From JBEIFW01 sp046081125 (GTDB taxonomy: Bacteria; Actinomycetota; Acidimicrobiia; Acidimicrobiales; Ilumatobacteraceae): DNA of 64,000 nt. Below, one piece after another: positions 1 through 7,746 of this stretch. The position numbers and the translations under genes are program-made. The notes below the pieces were generated by a model. The model worked only from the letters and a program-made list of their open reading frames with translations. It was not told the DNA's origin and made no database searches. How positions within the stretch are numbered: position 1 is the first letter of the stretch; each line of letters begins with the position of its first letter. The stretch covers positions 1 to 64,000 of the forward strand of contig JBJTVH010000004.1 of NCBI GenBank assembly GCA_046081125.1. The letters run 5' to 3'.

Positions 1-20
1 TCAGGGACACGGCACTCCTC

Positions 21-74
21 ACTGCGCCGGCCGTCGAGGCCGGACGAACTGCGCCGGCCGTCGAGACCGGACAG
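21..74. repeat. Two 27-bp tandem repeats with hairpin potential
   Basis: Two head-to-tail 27-bp copies (21-47 and 48-74) differ at three positions. In copy 1, CCGGCC (27-32) pairs perfectly with GGCCGG (38-43) around a 5-nt loop; copy 2 keeps the hairpin with one mismatch. No T-tract follows and no reading frame is supported. The role is unknown; it may be the 3' structure of a gene lying before the window. Confidence 0.6.
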
Positions 75-119
75 GGGAGGCTACCCGGCTGCCGTTGGGT
101 CGGCGCGTTGCGACGGCCG

Positions 120-125
120 TAGGCT
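120..125 (+). promoter_or_regulatory. Leaderless-type -10 hexamer for the thiolase gene
   Basis: TAGGCT ends 7 nt before ATG 133. Confidence 0.5.
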
Positions 126-132
126 ACGCGCC

Positions 133-1311
133 ATGTCGAACGTCGTGATCGTCGAAGCTGTCCGCACCCCGATCGGGCGCCGGGGCGGCGGGCTGTCCAC
201 CATGCACCCTGCGGACCTGCTGTCGGTCGTCCAGCGCGAGGTGGTGGCCCGCTCCGGGATCGACCCGGCCGAGATCGGCCAGGTCGTGGCCGGTTGCGTG
301 AGCCAGGTCGGCGAGCAGAGCTTCAACATCGCCCGCACGGCGTGGCTCGCCTCCGGCCTGCCGCAGGCGACGGCCTGCACGACGGTCGACACCCAGTGCG
401 GCTCGAGCCAGCAGGCCACCAACCTGGCGACTGCGCTGATCGCCTCGGGCGTGGTCGACGTCGCCATGGCGTGCGGCGTCGAGATCATGAGCCGCATCCC
501 GATCGGCATCAACTCGTCGAAGAAGCTCGGTCTCGGGGTACCGATCCCGAAGAGCTACTTCGCCCGCTACGAGATGACCTCGCAGTTCGAAGGCGCCGAG
601 CGGATCGCCGACAAGTGGGGCCTCACCCGGGAGGACACCGACTCGTTCGGCTTCCAGAGCCAGGCCCGGGCCGCCCGCGCCTGGGCCGAGGATCGATTCG
701 CCACCCAGATCGTCGAGGTCGAGGCGCCGGATCTCGACGAGGAGGGCAAGCCGACCGGCACCTCGCATCGCGTCACGCGCGACGAGGGCATCCGGGAGAC
801 CTCGATGGCCAAGCTCGCCGAACTCAAGCCCGTCGCCCGCCCGAACGGCGTGCACACGGCCGGCAACTCCTCGCAGATTTCCGACGGCGCGGCTGCGGTC
901 CTGATGATGACCGAGGAGAAGGCTGCGGCGCTCGGCCTCACCCCGATCGCCCGTGTCGTGGACACCTGCCTCGTCGGGGTCGACCCGGTGCTCATGCTCA
1001 CCGGGCCGATCGACGCGTCGGAGAAGCTGTTCGCCCGCACAGGTCTGCGCGCCGGCGACATCGACACCTTCGAGATCAACGAGGCGTTCGCCTCCGTGGT
1101 GCTCTCGTGGGCCCGGGAGGTCCACCCGGACCCGGAGAAGGTGAACCCCAACGGCGGCGCCATCGCGCTCGGCCATCCGCTCGGCGGCACCGGTGCCGTG
1201 CTGCTGACCAAGGCCGTCCACGAACTGCGCCGCACCGGTGGCCGCTACGGCCTCGTGTCGATGTGCTGCGGCGGTGGCCTCGGGACGGGCACCATCGTCG
1301 AACGGCTCTGA
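133..1311 (+). CDS. Acetyl-CoA C-acyltransferase (thiolase)
   Basis: Cytosolic thiolase of 392 residues, the usual length. It condenses or thiolytically cleaves 3-ketoacyl-CoA in fatty-acid or acetoacetyl-CoA metabolism. The three catalytic residues are visible at the positions familiar from Zoogloea thiolase: nucleophile Cys89 (DTQCGSS), His348 (ALGHPLGG) and Cys378 (MCCGGGLG), together with a NEAFA motif. The ATG at 133 follows a TANNNT hexamer at 120-125 and has no Shine-Dalgarno sequence. It is probably monocistronic, since the next gene has its own ribosome site. Degradative and biosynthetic thiolases cannot be told apart from sequence alone. Confidence 0.93.
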   Translation: MSNVVIVEAVRTPIGRRGGGLSTMHPADLLSVVQREVVARSGIDPAEIGQVVAGCVSQVGEQSFNIARTAWLASGLPQATACTTVDTQCGSSQQATNLATALIASGVVDVAMACGVEIMSRIPIGINSSKKLGLGVPIPKSYFARYEMTSQFEGAERIADKWGLTREDTDSFGFQSQARAARAWAEDRFATQIVEVEAPDLDEEGKPTGTSHRVTRDEGIRETSMAKLAELKPVARPNGVHTAGNSSQISDGAAAVLMMTEEKAAALGLTPIARVVDTCLVGVDPVLMLTGPIDASEKLFARTGLRAGDIDTFEINEAFASVVLSWAREVHPDPEKVNPNGGAIALGHPLGGTGAVLLTKAVHELRRTGGRYGLVSMCCGGGLGTGTIVERL

Positions 1312-1370
1312 CCGAACCCCGAGCCGTGCTCGCGGCCCACGGCCGCCCCCGATCCGATGGGAGGTGGGCC

Positions 1371-1892
1371 GTGGGCCTTGCCGTGTTCCGGGTGGCCGTG
1401 CTCGCTGCCGTAACCGTTGTGCTCGGGGCCGCCTGCACCGAGCCTGCGTCGTCCGGTGACCCGAGCGCCACGGTCGTATCCGTGGTCGACGGCGACACGA
1501 TCGTGGTGAAGATCGACGGGAAACGCACCACGGTCCGCCTGATCGGGATCGATACCCCCGAGACGGTCGCGCCGAACCGGCCCGTCGGCTGCTTCGGCCC
1601 GGAGGCGTCGAAGCGGACCGCTGCGCTGCTGCCGGCCGGAACGGCCGTCCGTCTCGAGCGCGACGTCGAGGCGCGCGACGTGTACGGCCGCCTCCTCGCC
1701 TACGTGTACCGGCGCGCCGACGGGTTGTTCGTCAACGAGGACCTCGTGGCCGGCGGCTTCGCCGACGTGCTGCGGATCCCGCCCAACACTGCGCACGCCG
1801 AACGGCTCACCCGGGCCCGCAGCGACGCCCGCCGAGAGCGACGTGGACTGTGGGGGGCCTGCCCCGCCTTCGGTGCCCCCCGCCCGGGATGA
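1371..1892 (+). CDS. Thermonuclease-like (SNase domain) lipoprotein
   Basis: 173 residues starting at GTG 1371, chosen because GGGAGGT (1359-1365) lies 5 nt upstream and the N-terminus is then a hydrophobic leader ending in VLGAAC, a loose lipobox. The mature part is a staphylococcal nuclease fold: DGDTIVV metal-site strand, RLIGIDTPE with the catalytic Arg/Asp, and the REL-type region replaced by RDVYGRLLAYVY, then VNEDLVAGGFA. Family knowledge predicts a calcium-dependent extracytoplasmic nuclease cleaving DNA and RNA. It stands between the thiolase and an AhpD-like gene without clear operon ties. Confidence 0.82.
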   Translation: MGLAVFRVAVLAAVTVVLGAACTEPASSGDPSATVVSVVDGDTIVVKIDGKRTTVRLIGIDTPETVAPNRPVGCFGPEASKRTAALLPAGTAVRLERDVEARDVYGRLLAYVYRRADGLFVNEDLVAGGFADVLRIPPNTAHAERLTRARSDARRERRGLWGACPAFGAPRPG

Positions 1893-1928
1893 CACGATGG
1901 GGGTTCGACCGGACGAAGGGGGACGCCC

Positions 1929-2525
1929 GTGGCCCGCATCACCAAACTCGAACCCGAACAGTGGGATCCCGAGTTGCGAGAGTTGTTCAAGCCCGAGGAT
2001 CGCACCCCGCTCGAGGTGGGCCTGTCCCGGTACTTCGCGCACCGGCCACCGCTGGCCAAGGCGATCGGTGCCTTCGGCCGTGCGCTGAAGGTGAACCGGA
2101 CGCTGCCCGACCGCCTCGTCGAACTGGTCCGGCTCCGGGTCGCGTTCCACAACCAGTGCCGCAGCTGCATGGCGATCCGCTACACCGACGCCGTCGTCGC
2201 CGGTGTCACCGAGGACCTCGTGTGCTCGCTCGAACGCCCGATGGAAGCACCGGATCTGACGCCGGCGGAGAAGGCGGCCATCCGGTACGGGGAGCTGTTC
2301 GCCACCAACCACCTCGCGATCGACGACGCGGTGTACGACGAACTGCGCCGGCATTTCTCCGAGGCCGAGATCATGGAGCTCGCGATCGTCGTCGCGTTCT
2401 TCGTCGGCTTCGGCCGACTCGGTGCCACGCTCCACATGGTCGAAGAGCTGCCCGGTGTGTTCCAGGGTGAGGTGACGGCCGGCCCGGTCACGCCCTGGGG
2501 GAACGACGCGATCGTCGTGCGTTGA
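1929..2525 (+). CDS. AhpD/CMD-family protein with CxxC
   Basis: 198-residue carboxymuconolactone-decarboxylase/AhpD family protein. The helical core holds Cys77-x-x-Cys80 (NQCRSCMA), the redox pair that in AhpD reduces peroxide or lipoyl partners. The histidine normally four residues after the second cysteine is absent (Arg84 in that place), so classical AhpD proton relay may not apply. GTG 1929 is supported by AAGGGGG at 1916-1922. Substrate unknown. Two other CMD proteins in this window, at 27522 and 42748, do keep the histidine. Confidence 0.8.
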   Translation: MARITKLEPEQWDPELRELFKPEDRTPLEVGLSRYFAHRPPLAKAIGAFGRALKVNRTLPDRLVELVRLRVAFHNQCRSCMAIRYTDAVVAGVTEDLVCSLERPMEAPDLTPAEKAAIRYGELFATNHLAIDDAVYDELRRHFSEAEIMELAIVVAFFVGFGRLGATLHMVEELPGVFQGEVTAGPVTPWGNDAIVVR

Positions 2526-2538
2526 GCCGGTGCGCCGA

Positions 2539-2544
2539 TAGCGT
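2539..2544 (+). promoter_or_regulatory. Leaderless-type -10 hexamer for the YdjC gene
   Basis: TAGCGT ends 9 nt before ATG 2554. Confidence 0.5.
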
Positions 2545-2553
2545 TCGGCGCCG

Positions 2554-3390
2554 ATGAGCGAACTGGCCGAACGCCTCGGGTACGCCGCCGACACCCGCTT
2601 GGTCATCGTGTCCTGCGATGACCTCGGCGCGTGCCATGCGGCCAACGAGGGGGTCTACCGGGCGCTTCGCGACGGGGTCGCCACGTGCTCGTCGATCATG
2701 GTCCCGGCCCCCTGGGCGCGAGACGCGGCCGCCCGCTACCGAGGCGAGGACATCGGCGTGCACCTCACGCTCAACGCCGAGCACGAGCTGTACCGCTGGG
2801 GTCCGATCACCCATGCCCCGTCGCTGCTGTCCGGCGACGGCGGCTTTCCTCGGCGCCTCGACGACCTCTGGGAGCACGCCGACGTCGACGAGGTGCGACG
2901 CGAGTGCCGGGCGCAGATCGAGCGGGCCATCGTGTGGGGCTTCGACGTCAGCCATCTGTCCTCGCACCTGTCGGCGCTCACGTTGCGGCCCGAACTGTTC
3001 GACGTCCTCGTCGATCTCGCACTCGAGTTCCGCTTGCCCGTCCGGCTCCCATCCTCGGTGAGCGAGCACGACGCCGGCTTCCCGTTCCGTACGCTCGCCG
3101 TCGACGAGGGGCTCGTGTTCCCCGATCACTTCGTCGCGGCGCGCCGCTGGGGGAGCCGCGATCGGGTGGCGATCGAGCTCGATCAGCTCGCACCGGGCGT
3201 CACGGAGATCCATCTCCAACCAGCGGTCGACACACCCGAGGTGCGGGCCCTGGCCCCGGAGCACTGGGCCGCGTGGGTCGACGATCTCGCCGTCGTCGAG
3301 CGGGGCGGACCGCTTGACACCGCCTTGGCGCGTGCCGGCGTCGTGCGGATCGGGTTCCGGGCGCTGCGGTCGCTCATGCGGACGGCCTGA
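2554..3390 (+). CDS. ChbG/HpnK (YdjC-like) carbohydrate deacetylase
   Basis: 278 residues. The YdjC signature is present: strand then Asp22-Asp23 (SCDDLGAC), His70 in GVHLTLNAE, and a SHLSSHL segment with His134 and His138. In the family these bind a divalent metal and remove N-acetyl groups from chito-oligosaccharides or related amino sugars. There is no signal peptide, so it is cytosolic. The substrate cannot be read here: no chitobiose genes are adjacent, and mca, another deacetylase-type hydrolase, lies convergent downstream. Confidence 0.83.
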   Translation: MSELAERLGYAADTRLVIVSCDDLGACHAANEGVYRALRDGVATCSSIMVPAPWARDAAARYRGEDIGVHLTLNAEHELYRWGPITHAPSLLSGDGGFPRRLDDLWEHADVDEVRRECRAQIERAIVWGFDVSHLSSHLSALTLRPELFDVLVDLALEFRLPVRLPSSVSEHDAGFPFRTLAVDEGLVFPDHFVAARRWGSRDRVAIELDQLAPGVTEIHLQPAVDTPEVRALAPEHWAAWVDDLAVVERGGPLDTALARAGVVRIGFRALRSLMRTA

Positions 3391-3415
3391 GCGCCCGGGC
3401 GCGTGCGGCGCAGGC

Positions 3416-3637
3416 TCAGGCGGGGGCGAACCGGCCGAGCACCGAGGCGGCGCGCCCCGATCGCAGCTCGTCGAACAACGGGCCCGTGGGACCGGTCGCC
3501 TTCAGCTTGCCGAGCATGAACGCCACGGTTGGGTCGAGCGCACAGTCGGCCACCGCGATCGTGACGACCACGTCGGCATCATCGGGGCCAACGGCCTCGA
3601 CGACCTTCCCCGACGTGATGCGGTACTGCACGCTCAC
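3416..3637 (-). CDS. Short SCP2-like sterol-carrier domain protein
   Basis: 73 residues, only the C-terminal part of a typical SCP2 fold of roughly 100-130 residues. Visible pattern: a strand pair, DADVVVTIA, then DPTVAFMLGKLKATGPTGPL resembling the SCP2 GK(L/I)KxxG segment. GTG 3637 overlaps the mca stop (GTGA), so translation is coupled. It may bind a hydrophobic ligand or be a remnant. The pairing with mca is the main clue; function unknown. Confidence 0.62.
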   Translation of the reverse strand: MSVQYRITSGKVVEAVGPDDADVVVTIAVADCALDPTVAFMLGKLKATGPTGPLFDELRSGRAASVLGRFAPA

Positions 3638-4557
3638 GTCCCGCTGCTCCGCAGCAACTCGGCGGCGACCACCCCGGCGAACAGGTCGTCTTCGACGCTG
3701 CCCTCGGGCGGGAGCCCTACCAGCGAACGGGCGAGGATCCAGTCCTCGTACGGATACGCCTCTGCGAGTTCCCGATCGTCGAGACCGAACCAGAACGGTT
3801 CGGTCGGATCGACCTGTGTGGCGTGGGCGCGTAGCGCCGCCGAACGAGCCGGCAGGAACGACCCGATCTCGAGCCGGGTGGTGATCCGATGGTCCTGGCT
3901 GGGGCGCTCGAACCAGCGCTCGTCGAACGGCGATGACCCCCGAAGTCGTTGCAGCGCTTCGTGCACGGCGACGAGCCGAGCCCGGGACCACACGTTGTAG
4001 TAGAGCTTCGAGGGCTGCCAGGCCGGCCCGGCCTCCGGGTACCACGACGGATCCCCCGCCCGCTCGAAGGCCGGGATCGTGATCTCGTGCACCTTCAGGT
4101 GGTCGGGGTGCGGGTAGCCGACCTGGTCGTCGGAGTAGGTCAGCACCACCTGCGGGCGCGTACGGCGGATCACCGCCACGAGCCGTCCGACCGCTTCGTC
4201 GATGTCGGCCCGATGGAAGCTCGCCGGGTGGTCGTTCGCCGGCGAGTCCTTCATCCCCGAATCCCGGTACCCGAGCATCACCACCTCGTCGAAGCCGATC
4301 GCCGACGCACTCCGGGCCAACTCGTCAGCTCGCACGGCGGCCAGCAAGGCCTTCGTGGCGACCTCGTCGAGCCCGTGGAACGGGCCTCCCACGGCTTGCA
4401 GGGCCGGGTTGTGCAGGTCGCCTTCTTCACCACCCGTGCAGCAGACGAGCACGGTCCTCACACCGGCCGCACCGTACCGGGCGACCGTCGGCGCACCCTT
4501 GGACGCCTCGTCGTCAGGATGCGCGTGCACGGTGAGCAAGCAGAGCGGGTCCGACAT
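3634..4557 (-). CDS. mca: Mycothiol S-conjugate amidase Mca
   Basis: 307-residue PIG-L/LmbE-type zinc hydrolase. The N-terminal HAHPDDEASKG motif (His11, His13, Asp15, Asp16) is the form that distinguishes Mca from MshB, and HPDH near the middle supplies the third zinc ligand. Mca cleaves mycothiol S-conjugates to a mercapturate and GlcN-Ins, so it is a detoxification enzyme. The presence of mca implies mycothiol synthesis elsewhere in the genome. ATG 4557 lies 8 nt after a minus-strand TACCCT. It is transcribed with the SCP2-like gene through a 4-base overlap. Confidence 0.88.
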   Translation of the reverse strand: MSDPLCLLTVHAHPDDEASKGAPTVARYGAAGVRTVLVCCTGGEEGDLHNPALQAVGGPFHGLDEVATKALLAAVRADELARSASAIGFDEVVMLGYRDSGMKDSPANDHPASFHRADIDEAVGRLVAVIRRTRPQVVLTYSDDQVGYPHPDHLKVHEITIPAFERAGDPSWYPEAGPAWQPSKLYYNVWSRARLVAVHEALQRLRGSSPFDERWFERPSQDHRITTRLEIGSFLPARSAALRAHATQVDPTEPFWFGLDDRELAEAYPYEDWILARSLVGLPPEGSVEDDLFAGVVAAELLRSSGT

Positions 4558-4565
4558 CGGCGAGC

Positions 4566-4571
4566 AGGGTA
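4566..4571 (-). promoter_or_regulatory. Leaderless-type -10 hexamer for mca
   Basis: Minus-strand TACCCT ends 8 nt before ATG 4557. It is divergent from the 4608 hexamer. Confidence 0.45.
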
Positions 4572-4607
4572 CCGGCGCGGCGGCGGCATCGCATCGACCA
4601 GCGCCGC

Positions 4608-4613
4608 TAGCCT
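4608..4613 (+). promoter_or_regulatory. Leaderless-type -10 hexamer for the small lipoprotein
   Basis: TAGCCT ends 10 nt before ATG 4624. Confidence 0.4.
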
Positions 4614-4623
4614 CTGCGACCGC

Positions 4624-4806
4624 ATGCCCACCCGAGCCATCACCGTTGGGTTCACCGCTGCGCTGGTTGCGGTGATCGTCGTGAGTGCCGGGTGTTCCCG
4701 CGACGGACGTGAGCTGCGGCCGCCACGTCCAGATCAGAACCAATCGATCCTGTCGATCGCGCCGTCGACCACGGTCGCCTCAGCCGACACGCTTCCGGCT
4801 CCCTGA
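4624..4806 (+). CDS. Small predicted lipoprotein, 60 aa
   Basis: 60 residues: a basic start (MPTR), a hydrophobic segment and a lipobox-like VVSAGC with the cysteine near residue 24. A short polar tail follows (DGRELRPPRPDQNQSI, then a Ser/Thr-rich stretch). No domain is recognised in the mature part of about 36 residues. The 3' end overlaps the convergent GGDEF-EAL gene by 27 bp. The tail resembles, from memory only, the leader region of larger secreted actinobacterial proteins, so this could be a truncated gene. The evidence for expression is the lipobox and the -10 hexamer. Confidence 0.5.
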   Translation: MPTRAITVGFTAALVAVIVVSAGCSRDGRELRPPRPDQNQSILSIAPSTTVASADTLPAP

Positions 4807-6855
4807 CGTCGCAGCGTCGGCGTCCCACCGCGACAGGATCGAGCCGGCCTCGCCGGGTTGACCGAACAGGTAGCCCTGCCCGGCGGTACAGCCGAGTTCG
4901 ACGAGCCGCTCGCACTGCCACGTCTCCTCGACGCCCTCGGCGAGCACGCCCAGACCGAGCAAGCTGCTCACGTCCACGATCGAGCGGATCAACGAATCCC
5001 CAGGTCCATCGCCACCGGGCGACAACGCGGCGACGAGGGAGCGGTCGACCTTCAAGACCGTGAACGGGAGTTGGCGCAGGTACGTGATGGAGGCGTGGAC
5101 CGAGCCGTAGTCGTCGAGGGCGAGCCCGACGCCGTGGGAGCGCAGGTGGCTGAGCACCTCCTGGGTGCCAGCCATGCGCGCCATGGCCGCGCCTTCGGTC
5201 ACCTCGAGCACCAGCCGCTTCCCGGGCAAGCCGTGCTCGGCCAACGCGGCGACGAGGTCTTCGAGGTAGTCCGCGGCGAGCAGCTGCTGCGGGGAGACAT
5301 TCACGGTCAGGTAGAAGTCAGGACCGACACGACCGTCACGGATCCACCCGGCGAGGTCGCGCAGCGAGCGGCGGAGCACCCAGCGGCCGACGGGAACGAT
5401 CTGTCCGGACTGCTCGGCGAGGGCGACGAACGCCCCCGGCATGACGACGCCACGAGAAGGGTGCTGCCAGCGCAGCAGCGCTTCCACGCCCAGCATGCGC
5501 CGGGCGGCGAGATCGACGATCGGCTGGTAGTCGAGGAAGAACTCGTCGCCGGACAGCGCCCGCTCGATCTCCTCGCGCCACTCTGCGCGGCGGGAGGCAT
5601 GCTCGTGGCGCGCCGGGTCGTACAGCGCCCAGCCGCCCTTGCCCGAGGTCTTCACTTCGTACATCGCCGTGTCGGCCTCGTGGAGCAGCAGCGCAGGGTC
5701 GGCCCGGCCGATGCTGGTGGAGATGCCGACCGACGCACCGACCGCAACGGTCGCCTCCCGCAACTCGACCGGCTGCGCGATGAGGCGCAGGAGTCGATCG
5801 GCGAGCGCCGCCACGTCGTCGTGGTGGTCCACGAGCACGGCGAACTCGTCTCCGCCGAGGCGGGCCAACTGGTCGCTCGACCGCAACTCGCGCTGCAGGC
5901 GCTCGGCGAGCGCCTGCAGCAACTCGTCGCCGGCGGCGTGGCCGTAGGTGTCGTTGACGGCCTTGAAGCCGTCGAGATCGAACACGACGGCCGATACGGG
6001 CGTGCCGTGGCGCGCCGACAGCATCAACAGCCGCTCGAGCTGGTCGAGCAGCATGCGGCGGTTCGGCAGCCCCGTCAGGGCGTCGTGGTAGGCAAGGAAC
6101 TCGAGATCGCCCTGGGCGGCGCGCCGTTCGCTGAGGTCCTCGAGCACGCACACCGCACCCATCGAGGCACCGGGGATCGGCAGGGCACGCATGGCGAGCC
6201 AGCGGGTGGCGGCACCGACCAGCAGCGTGAACTCGACGGCGCCTTGCGGCTCACGACCTGCGAGCACCTCGAACACCGGCAAGACCGTGTCGAGCGGTGT
6301 GCCGTCCACGGACGCCGCGCGCTGGAACACCTCGGCGACACGCCGGCCGAGCAAGCTGTTCGCTTCGAGCCCGATCACGTCGCCTGCGACTTCGTTCGCA
6401 TCGACGATCCGGCCGGCGGGGTCGACGAACAGCAGCCCTTCGTTGACCGACTCCAGGGCGAGCCGAACCGCGCCGGACGCAACGGCGAGCACCCCGGTGC
6501 GCTCGACGCTGCACACCACGGCCTCGCCATGGGAAACCATCGAGATCCGGACACTCCGGGCGCCATCGGTGAGCCGGACGTCGAGCACGACCGGGGCGCC
6601 GCCCGTCGCGAGCGCGTCGATCTCGGCGCCGACCCGGCCCCGGTCGTTCGGATGGATCCGCGCGAGCAGCGCTGAGCGCGACCCGATCGCGCCCCCGAGC
6701 AACGCCACCGCCGAGGCGTTCGCGCCGGCGAGGTCACGTTCGACGACCACGACGGGCACCGCCACCGCGTCGATGGGCACGGACGCGCCGGAACCCGGGC
6801 CGACGAGCGATGCTCGGGCCCCACGGTGCACCTCGCTTCCCGGGGTGGCGGTCAC
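4780..6855 (-). CDS. PAS-PAS-GGDEF-EAL cyclic-di-GMP enzyme
   Basis: About 691 residues from GTG 6855. An upstream start at 6996 would overlap the divergent gene, and GTG 6780 is also possible; no ribosome site settles it. Domains: two PAS-like regions (about 25-100 and 130-240), GGDEF with an intact GGDEF motif (about 334), and EAL with an intact EAL (about 458). Also present are LTVNVSPQQ, LEVTEG, LDDYG, KVDRSLV, AEGVE and the terminal GYLFG. Both synthesis and hydrolysis of cyclic di-GMP look possible. There are no transmembrane helices, so it is a cytosolic sensor. It is divergent from the PYP-like gene pair, a plausible functional partner. Confidence 0.88.
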   Translation of the reverse strand: MTATPGSEVHRGARASLVGPGSGASVPIDAVAVPVVVVERDLAGANASAVALLGGAIGSRSALLARIHPNDRGRVGAEIDALATGGAPVVLDVRLTDGARSVRISMVSHGEAVVCSVERTGVLAVASGAVRLALESVNEGLLFVDPAGRIVDANEVAGDVIGLEANSLLGRRVAEVFQRAASVDGTPLDTVLPVFEVLAGREPQGAVEFTLLVGAATRWLAMRALPIPGASMGAVCVLEDLSERRAAQGDLEFLAYHDALTGLPNRRMLLDQLERLLMLSARHGTPVSAVVFDLDGFKAVNDTYGHAAGDELLQALAERLQRELRSSDQLARLGGDEFAVLVDHHDDVAALADRLLRLIAQPVELREATVAVGASVGISTSIGRADPALLLHEADTAMYEVKTSGKGGWALYDPARHEHASRRAEWREEIERALSGDEFFLDYQPIVDLAARRMLGVEALLRWQHPSRGVVMPGAFVALAEQSGQIVPVGRWVLRRSLRDLAGWIRDGRVGPDFYLTVNVSPQQLLAADYLEDLVAALAEHGLPGKRLVLEVTEGAAMARMAGTQEVLSHLRSHGVGLALDDYGSVHASITYLRQLPFTVLKVDRSLVAALSPGGDGPGDSLIRSIVDVSSLLGLGVLAEGVEETWQCERLVELGCTAGQGYLFGQPGEAGSILSRWDADAATSGSRKRVG

Positions 6856-6978
6856 GGCGGTACCGATCGGCGGCCGGTCGCACCGGTTGACGGTTGGCGC
6901 CTTTCGTGGCCGACCGGTTCGGCTCAAGTGACCTTCTGCTGCGCCGATGGCTCCATCGACGCGGGAAGGACGACCGAG

Positions 6979-7305
6979 ATGCAGCCGAACCAGCAACCGC
7001 CCTCACCTCTGGGGTCGCTCCCGGGGCCGCTGCTCGAGTTGGGCATGCGCGCGCAGCTCGAGTCGCTCTACGCCGAGCGCGAGTACCTCGCTGCCGAACT
7101 CGGGGTGAGCGACGCCGACGAGGTCCTGGCCGTCGTCGAGGGTCTACGGGCCGAGTCGGCATCGCTGCGGCGCCTGATCGAGCTGACCGAAGCGCAACGG
7201 CGTCTCGACGCCGAACGCCAGGCCGTCAGCGACGAGATCGAGCGGCTTCGCTCGCTGCTCCCCGCCGGCATCCCCCCGACGGCATCGACCGAGGATCGGC
7301 CATGA
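6979..7305 (+). CDS. Small coiled-coil protein coupled to the PYP-like gene
   Basis: 108 residues, unrecognised. After a Pro/Gln-rich start it is almost wholly helical with heptad-like spacing (ESLYAEREYLAAEL, then LRRLIELTEAQRRLDAERQ, then IERLRSLL), suggesting a dimeric coiled coil. GGAAGGA (6964-6970) lies 8 nt before ATG 6979. Its stop overlaps the start of the next gene as ATGA, so the two are made together. It may be a dimerising adaptor for the PYP-like PAS protein. Confidence 0.72.
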   Translation: MQPNQQPPSPLGSLPGPLLELGMRAQLESLYAEREYLAAELGVSDADEVLAVVEGLRAESASLRRLIELTEAQRRLDAERQAVSDEIERLRSLLPAGIPPTASTEDRP

Positions 7306-7733
7306 CCACCGATCACGCCGCCGGCGGACTCACCACCCTGGCCTGGGCGCAGGCGACGGAACTCGCCGCTGCGGGCGTGAGCTTCGCCGACGAGGCCACC
7401 CTCGCCGAGCTCGATGCCACCGAGGACTTCGACCGCTTCGCCTTCGCCGTCATCGAGGTCGACGACGGCGCCACCGTGCTCGGGATCAATCGCGCCGCCG
7501 CCGAACTGTTCGGTGTGGTCCCCGACGCAGCGATCGGTCGCGACTTCTTCCTCCAGGTCGTGCCCGGAACGAACAACCGGCTGTTCCGGGGCACCTTCCG
7601 GCGCTGCGTGGATCTCCCGCAGGTCGATCTGTTGTTCGCGTACACCTTCACGTACCGCATCGCTCCGACGGACGCTCGCGTCCACCTTCACCGCCGCAAC
7701 GGCCGGAATCTGATCCTGGTCCGCCGGAGCTGA
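7302..7733 (+). CDS. PYP-like PAS protein lacking the chromophore cysteine
   Basis: 143 residues that align over their length with photoactive yellow protein: RFAFAVIEVDD, IGRDFFLQVVP, FRGTF, LLFAYTFTYRIAPTDARVHLHR. In Halorhodospira PYP the p-coumaric acid is attached to Cys69 in VAPCTDSP; here that site reads VVPGTNNR, so the cysteine is Gly. By the same alignment Tyr42, Glu46 and Arg52 are also replaced. The fold is probably kept without the classic chromophore, as in other PYP-family PAS domains that sense differently. It is coupled to the coiled-coil gene and divergent from a cyclic-di-GMP enzyme. Confidence 0.78.
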   Translation: MTTDHAAGGLTTLAWAQATELAAAGVSFADEATLAELDATEDFDRFAFAVIEVDDGATVLGINRAAAELFGVVPDAAIGRDFFLQVVPGTNNRLFRGTFRRCVDLPQVDLLFAYTFTYRIAPTDARVHLHRRNGRNLILVRRS

Positions 7734-7746
7734 GCGGCATGCGCCG

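Noticed and set aside
1245..2645. 466-codon minus-strand ORF across the nuclease and AhpD genes
   Set aside because: Opposite two genes with recognisable motifs; its translation is charged low-complexity sequence.
3391..3402. 12-bp palindrome between the YdjC and SCP2 genes as an operator or terminator
   Set aside because: It lies between convergent stops, has no T-tract, and perfect short GC palindromes are common here.
4624..4806. Naming the 60-aa lipoprotein a PEBP/YbhB fragment
   Set aside because: Only the short tail looks familiar from memory; no PEBP domain is present, so the name would be unsupported.
4858..6675. 605-codon plus-strand ORF opposite the GGDEF-EAL gene
   Set aside because: Antisense shadow of a gene with clear domains; its translation is low-complexity and without motifs. 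The same applies to long antisense ORFs at 124-1221, 7750-9225, 15421-17616, 21620-23128 and 24961-27684.
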